Both the position numbers and the translations under genes were made by a program. DNA of 10,486 bases from Planctomycetota bacterium (GTDB lineage: Bacteria > Planctomycetota > PUPC01 > JACPCR01): contig JASLXP010000512.1 in NCBI GenBank assembly GCA_030740295.1, forward strand, positions 1 to 10,486, given 5' to 3'. The notes beneath the pieces were generated by a model. It searched no databases. It was not told where the DNA came from and saw only the letters and a list, made by a program, of their open reading frames with translations. This document shows positions 7,941 through 10,486 of the stretch, piece by piece. Every line of letters starts with the position of its first letter. Position 1 is the stretch's first letter.

Positions 7941-8049
7941 GAATAAAGAATGATGATTCTTGATTTTTGACTTTCGAAGTCAGAAATGTGCTGCTTGAAC
8001 GAATGCTTGACTTCAGAAATCAAAAATCAGCAATCATCATTCTTTATTC
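7941..8049. repeat. Large imperfect palindrome (MITE or REPIN-like element)
   Basis: Arm 7941-7982 and the reverse complement of arm 8008-8049 agree at 37 of 42 positions. Both outer ends begin with the exact 18-mer GAATAAAGAATGATGATT, followed by a shared TGATTTTTGA and an inner GAAGTCA. The 25-nt centre (7983-8007) is not symmetrical. The element contains no gene. Transcribed, it would fold into one very long hairpin, but no T-run follows, so it is not a standard terminator. Its size and symmetry fit a non-autonomous mobile or REPIN-type repeat. That call needs other copies in the genome to confirm it. Confidence 0.75.
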
Positions 8050-8320
8050 GGATTTCTGAAATGGTTTCAGAGAATCAGCTGTTCTTTTTGGTTGCGGCGA
8101 AGGCTGCTGTAGCTGTTCAGGGGCGCGGCCTCCTTCTTCTGTGTTTCATCAAGTGTGTGGGGGCTGACATTCAATCTTGCTTTTAATCCCTGAATTCTTT
8201 GGATTTTCTTCTCTTTTGATCAGTGAATAGAAATACGGATTCTCCATGCTTCGAAGTTCGTTACGCCTGAATTCTTCGCTGTAAGAACAGTTACACTTTC
8301 ACGCAAACTACTAACACGTC

Positions 8321-8325
8321 GAGGA
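8321..8325 (+). promoter_or_regulatory. Ribosome binding site of the URO-D-like gene
   Basis: GAGGA lies six bases before the ATG at 8332, an ideal Shine-Dalgarno spacing. It fixes the start of this gene and is one of the clearest such sites in the window. Confidence 0.75.
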
Positions 8326-8331
8326 CAGACC

Positions 8332-9570
8332 ATGCTGGTTAATAGAAAAGACCGAGACATTCTTCGAGAGCTGGCCAATCAGATCGCTGAGATCGCCGCC
8401 CTGCCCGTACAGCAGGAGACCATCGCCCTGTGGAAGGCCATTAACGCCCTCAAACCAGTCAGGCCGATGGTCATGATCGAGCAGATTCCCTGGCATGAAA
8501 TGGATGTGAACGGGGAACTCACCTTGCAGACAGAAGACCCCGTCTGCCGCGGTATCGAGACCGGTCTTCGCAGGAAGCTTTACTCATGGAATCACATGCG
8601 GGCCGACATGGTCATTGAACCAGTGATCGACATTGGAAAGGCCATCCGAGGCACTGATTTTGGAGTGAGAACTGTCGAAAAAACCGCGGTGCGCGACCCC
8701 AAAAACAGCGTGGTCGGCCACTATTATTTCGACCAACTGAAGACAGACGAAGATCTGGAAAAGATCAAGAATCCGGAAGTTGTCCTGGATGAGGAAGCCA
8801 CCGCGCTCAATGAAGAGCGGGCCCACGAAATATTCGACGGCATCCTCGATGTGAGGATGCAGGGACAAATCCCCTCCTTCGCCGTGTGGGATCGCATCAG
8901 CACCTGGCGCGGGGTCGAGAACCCTCTCTATGACCTGGCCGACCGGCCGGACTTTATCCATCGCCTCATGACCAGGCTCACTGAAGTCTGCCTGATGCTG
9001 CTCGACCAGTTGGAGGAGCAGAATCTGCTGGGCTGCGAGCAGGGAACCATCCATTGCACTGGCGCCTACACCGATGAGCTTCCTGCCGAGGGCTACGAAC
9101 CCGCGAAGTCCAGGGCGAAGGATCTATGGACCTGTGGCATGGCACAGATGTTCTCAACCGTTTCCCCGTCCATGCATCAGGAGTTCGAGCTGGATTACGC
9201 GAACAAGTGGTACGAGCGGTTCGGCCTCGTCTATTACGGCTGCTGCGAGCCGCTGGATCAGAAGATAGGCATCATCAGAAAATCGCCAAACATCAGAAAG
9301 ATCTCCATGAGCCCCTGGGTAGATGTTGAAAGAGGCGCCGAGCAGATCGGGCGCGACTTTGTCTTCTCCAGAAAGCCCAACCCGGCCCTCCTGGCCAGCG
9401 ACGACGCGAAGCCTGAATCCGTAGAGAAGCACCTCCAGGAAACGCTCGATAGTTGCGCCCGGCACGGTTGCCCGGTCGAGTTCATCCTCAAAGACATCAG
9501 CACTGTCCGCTACGATCCGCAACGGCTCTGGGACTGGGAGAAGATCGCCATGAGGCTGGTCGGACGTTAA
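8332..9570 (+). CDS. URO-D superfamily protein, methyltransferase-like (not a housekeeping HemE)
   Basis: This 412-residue soluble protein resembles the broad uroporphyrinogen decarboxylase-fold family. In anaerobes this family is dominated by methyltransferases that move methyl groups to or from corrinoid proteins or tetrahydrofolate (MtaA/MtbA/MtgA-like). Family-like features are an N-terminal helical cap (D-R-D-I-L-R-E-L-A), an I-E-Q-I-P-W-H-E-M stretch near residue 45, the segment Y-Y-G-C304-C305-E-P-L around residues 301-308, S-P-W-V-D-V near 325 and C380-P-V-E-F-I-L-K-D-I-S near the end. His241, Cys304/305 and Cys380 are candidate metal ligands, but the classical H-x-C zinc motif is not obvious. 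It is longer than HemE (about 350 residues), and no other haem genes are nearby. No corrinoid protein is encoded in the window, so the methyl donor and acceptor are unknown. It is separated from the glycyl radical enzyme by 511 bp and so is probably transcribed on its own. Confidence 0.8.
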   Translation: MLVNRKDRDILRELANQIAEIAALPVQQETIALWKAINALKPVRPMVMIEQIPWHEMDVNGELTLQTEDPVCRGIETGLRRKLYSWNHMRADMVIEPVIDIGKAIRGTDFGVRTVEKTAVRDPKNSVVGHYYFDQLKTDEDLEKIKNPEVVLDEEATALNEERAHEIFDGILDVRMQGQIPSFAVWDRISTWRGVENPLYDLADRPDFIHRLMTRLTEVCLMLLDQLEEQNLLGCEQGTIHCTGAYTDELPAEGYEPAKSRAKDLWTCGMAQMFSTVSPSMHQEFELDYANKWYERFGLVYYGCCEPLDQKIGIIRKSPNIRKISMSPWVDVERGAEQIGRDFVFSRKPNPALLASDDAKPESVEKHLQETLDSCARHGCPVEFILKDISTVRYDPQRLWDWEKIAMRLVGR

Positions 9571-9610
9571 GGGCGAGAGTTGAGATCTCTCTGATTCGTC
9601 ATCCGAATCT

Positions 9611-9633
9611 GATAGCGGGCGGGATTCGAACCC
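9611..9633 (-). pseudogene. tRNA 3'-end-like fragment (possible attachment-site remnant)
   Basis: Read on the minus strand, the segment contains GGGTTCGAATCCC, a T-stem with a canonical TTCGAAT T-loop, then CGCCCGCTATC as an acceptor-like 3' strand. No matching 5' acceptor half (ATAGCGG-like), D-arm or anticodon arm is found within the 80 bp where it should lie. The T-stem also loses pairing at its outer 5' positions. It therefore looks like a piece of a tRNA gene rather than a working one. Such 3' fragments are typical of integration endpoints. Confidence 0.45.
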
Positions 9634-9901
9634 AGATATTAGTACTACAGCGTTAGATTTTTCGCGGACATGTTCGAGTATCTGAGAGTTTTATTCCAAG
9701 AGAGTGGAGTAATCTGAGCCGTTTTTTCCGATGGAATTTGCGTGCCTCGCGATTCCTTTCTTCCAGTGGCTCACAATGTCTATTGCCGTAAGGTCAGAAT
9801 ATTCCAAGTAGCTCAAACAGGCCAGATCGAACGCCTCAGGTCGTCTAGCCACCAAATGTGGTCATCCAAACTCATCCAACTTTTGGATTAGAGCATTGTG
9901 T

Positions 9902-9919
9902 GGTCTGGTTGAGCAGACC
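9902..9919 (+). other. Small hairpin upstream of the transposase
   Basis: GGTCTG (9902-9907) and CAGACC (9914-9919) form a perfect 6-bp stem with the loop GTTGAG, 43 bp before the transposase start. A pyrimidine-rich stretch follows. It could dampen read-through transcription into the element, or be part of the element's end. Both are inference. Confidence 0.3.
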
Positions 9920-9948
9920 TCTTTCCTGAATATAGATTCTCAGTTTTC

Positions 9949-9955
9949 AGGGGAG
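9949..9955 (+). promoter_or_regulatory. Ribosome binding site of the transposase
   Basis: AGGGGAG lies seven bases before the ATG at 9963. It is a strong Shine-Dalgarno match that supports this start over later in-frame ATG codons. Confidence 0.7.
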
Positions 9956-9962
9956 ACAACGA

Positions 9963-10486
9963 ATGAAGACAACGGAAGTGCTTGCGATGGTCGGAGGCCA
10001 CGTCGATGAGGAACTGCTCCTTCGGAGTGAATACCTGGCGGCTGAGAATGAAATCCTGAAATCCAAGTTGGAGGGAAGAATCAAATTTACAGATCCGGAA
10101 AGGATTCGGCTTGCGAAGATATCAAAACGCTTAGGACGCAAGGGCTTGGAAGGTGTACCTTGCATTGTAAAGCCAGATACATTGCTCGGGTGGCACCGAG
10201 ACTTGGTAGCAAAGAAGTGCGATGGATCGAAACGCCGGCGGTACCCAGGGCGCCCGAAAGTCTCACCGCAGGTAGAGCAATTGGTCTTACGACTGGCTAA
10301 CGAGAATCCCACCTGGGGATATGACCGAATTCAAGGAGCGTTGGCTAACTTGGGGCACACCATCTCTGACCAGACGGTCTGTAACATATTGGAACGAAAC
10401 GGCATTCCCCCTGCACCGCAGAGGGGAAAGAACACAACATGGTCTGATTTCATCAGGGCACATCGAGACTCCATGGCAGCGATGGA
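9963..10486 (+). CDS. Integrase-core (DDE) insertion-sequence transposase, 3' truncated by window edge
   Basis: The frame from ATG 9963 stays open to the right edge, giving 174 complete residues. It reads as the N-terminal half of an rve-type DDE transposase. A short helix-rich start (residues 15-62) is followed by the K-P-D-T-L-L-G-W-H-R segment (70-79), a basic stretch with G-R-P-K (96-99), E-N-P-T-W-G-Y-D-R-I-Q-G-A-L (113-126) and I-S-D-Q-T-V-C-N-I-L helix-turn-helix-like DNA-binding residues (134-143). The A-A-M at 172-174 immediately precedes the spot where relatives have the first catalytic Asp. The two bases left in the window (GA) begin that codon. The rest of the DDE domain lies outside. 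A good ribosome binding site supports the start. Whether the element is intact cannot be judged. Related proteins are common in Planctomycetota and similar bacteria. Confidence 0.88.
   Translation, partial: MKTTEVLAMVGGHVDEELLLRSEYLAAENEILKSKLEGRIKFTDPERIRLAKISKRLGRKGLEGVPCIVKPDTLLGWHRDLVAKKCDGSKRRRYPGRPKVSPQVEQLVLRLANENPTWGYDRIQGALANLGHTISDQTVCNILERNGIPPAPQRGKNTTWSDFIRAHRDSMAAM
9963..10486 (+). mobile_element. Left part of an insertion sequence (minimum extent)
   Basis: The transposase gene marks an insertion element running off the right edge. The coordinates give only the part proven by the gene. The true left terminus is somewhere in 9571-9962 and is unresolved, because inverted repeats can only be matched with the missing right end. 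It sits beyond a tRNA-like fragment, hinting at a junction of accessory DNA. Confidence 0.7.

Larger units (their letters stand above)
7821..8331. other. AT-rich intergenic region with palindromic element, no convincing gene
   Basis: This 511-bp spacer separates the glycyl radical enzyme from the URO-D-like gene. It is clearly richer in A/T than the flanking genes. It starts with a T-rich stretch (7847-7859) that could help end transcription, although no strong stem precedes it. The large palindrome at 7941-8049 occupies the middle. The right part holds a repeated 11-mer CCTGAATTCTT (8189-8199 and 8266-8276). A 66-codon frame at 7986-8186 starts inside the palindrome loop and is not credible as a gene. 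The promoter for the next gene should lie near 8200-8310, but no clear consensus could be fixed. Confidence 0.55.
9571..9962. other. Intergenic junction: tRNA-like remnant, small hairpins, insertion-sequence left flank
   Basis: This 392-bp spacer has no convincing gene. Just past the URO-D stop is a weak hairpin, GAGAG/CTCTC (9575-9579 and 9587-9591), without a T-run. A tRNA 3'-end-like fragment follows at 9611-9633. ATCCAAA/TTTGGAT (9864-9870 and 9882-9888) and GGTCTG/CAGACC (9902-9907 and 9914-9919) form short stems just before the transposase. The left end of the insertion sequence must lie somewhere here, but without the right end it cannot be fixed. Confidence 0.5.

Noticed and set aside
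7941..8049. CRISPR-like repeat
   Set aside because: There are only two copies in inverted orientation and no regular spacers, so this is a palindrome and not an array.
7986..8186. A 66-codon plus-strand frame in the spacer
   Set aside because: It begins in the centre of the palindrome, runs through one repeat arm, has no ribosome binding site and shows no family resemblance.
9947..10312. A 121-codon minus-strand frame
   Set aside because: It is antisense to the transposase, whose frame carries recognisable integrase-type motifs and a good ribosome binding site.

Overview
The window looks like chromosomal DNA from an uncultured or poorly studied anaerobic bacterium. The genes are GC-rich, the spacers are AT-rich, and Shine-Dalgarno signals are irregular. 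The gene content (a glycyl radical enzyme, a URO-D-fold methyltransferase-like protein, a DUF1349 protein and an integrase-type transposase ending in a GRPK/NPTWGY region) resembles Planctomycetota or neighbouring PVC-type lineages. That placement is an impression from protein style, not a database result. A glycyl radical enzyme implies at least periodic anoxia.

Layout, left to right. A membrane-anchored or secreted protein runs off the left edge on the minus strand (1-118), preceded on the same strand by a DUF1349 concanavalin-like protein (265-828). A divergent promoter region of about 240 bp separates these from a plus-strand CNT (NupC-type) nucleoside transporter (1071-2321). After a 274-bp gap comes a 1016-residue multidomain protein (2596-5646): an amidotransferase-like N-terminal domain, a helical middle with HEAT-like repeats, two GNAT acetyltransferase domains and an SCP2-like C-terminus. 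The last two parts recall the Eis architecture. Its stop codon overlaps the start of a glycyl radical enzyme (5643-7820) by 4 bp (ATGA), so the two are very probably translationally coupled. No radical-SAM activase is present in the window.

A 511-bp AT-rich spacer follows, carrying a large imperfect palindrome (7941-8049; two 42-nt arms) that looks like a MITE or REPIN-type element. Next is a URO-D-superfamily protein (8332-9570). A 392-bp spacer then holds a tRNA 3'-end-like fragment on the minus strand (9611-9633) and several small hairpins. Last comes the 5' half of an insertion-sequence transposase (9963 to the right edge), cut just where the first catalytic Asp is expected.

How the genes may work together: the most interesting unit is the GATase-like/GNAT/GNAT/SCP2 protein coupled to a glycyl radical enzyme whose active site reads S-T-C-V-E. 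The CVE signature is shared with eliminating glycyl radical enzymes (dehydratases and C-N, C-S or C-O lyases), not with pyruvate formate-lyase itself. A nucleoside transporter upstream and a URO-D methyltransferase-like protein downstream suggest an anaerobic catabolic locus. The substrate cannot be read from the sequence, and whether the outer genes belong to the unit is inference.
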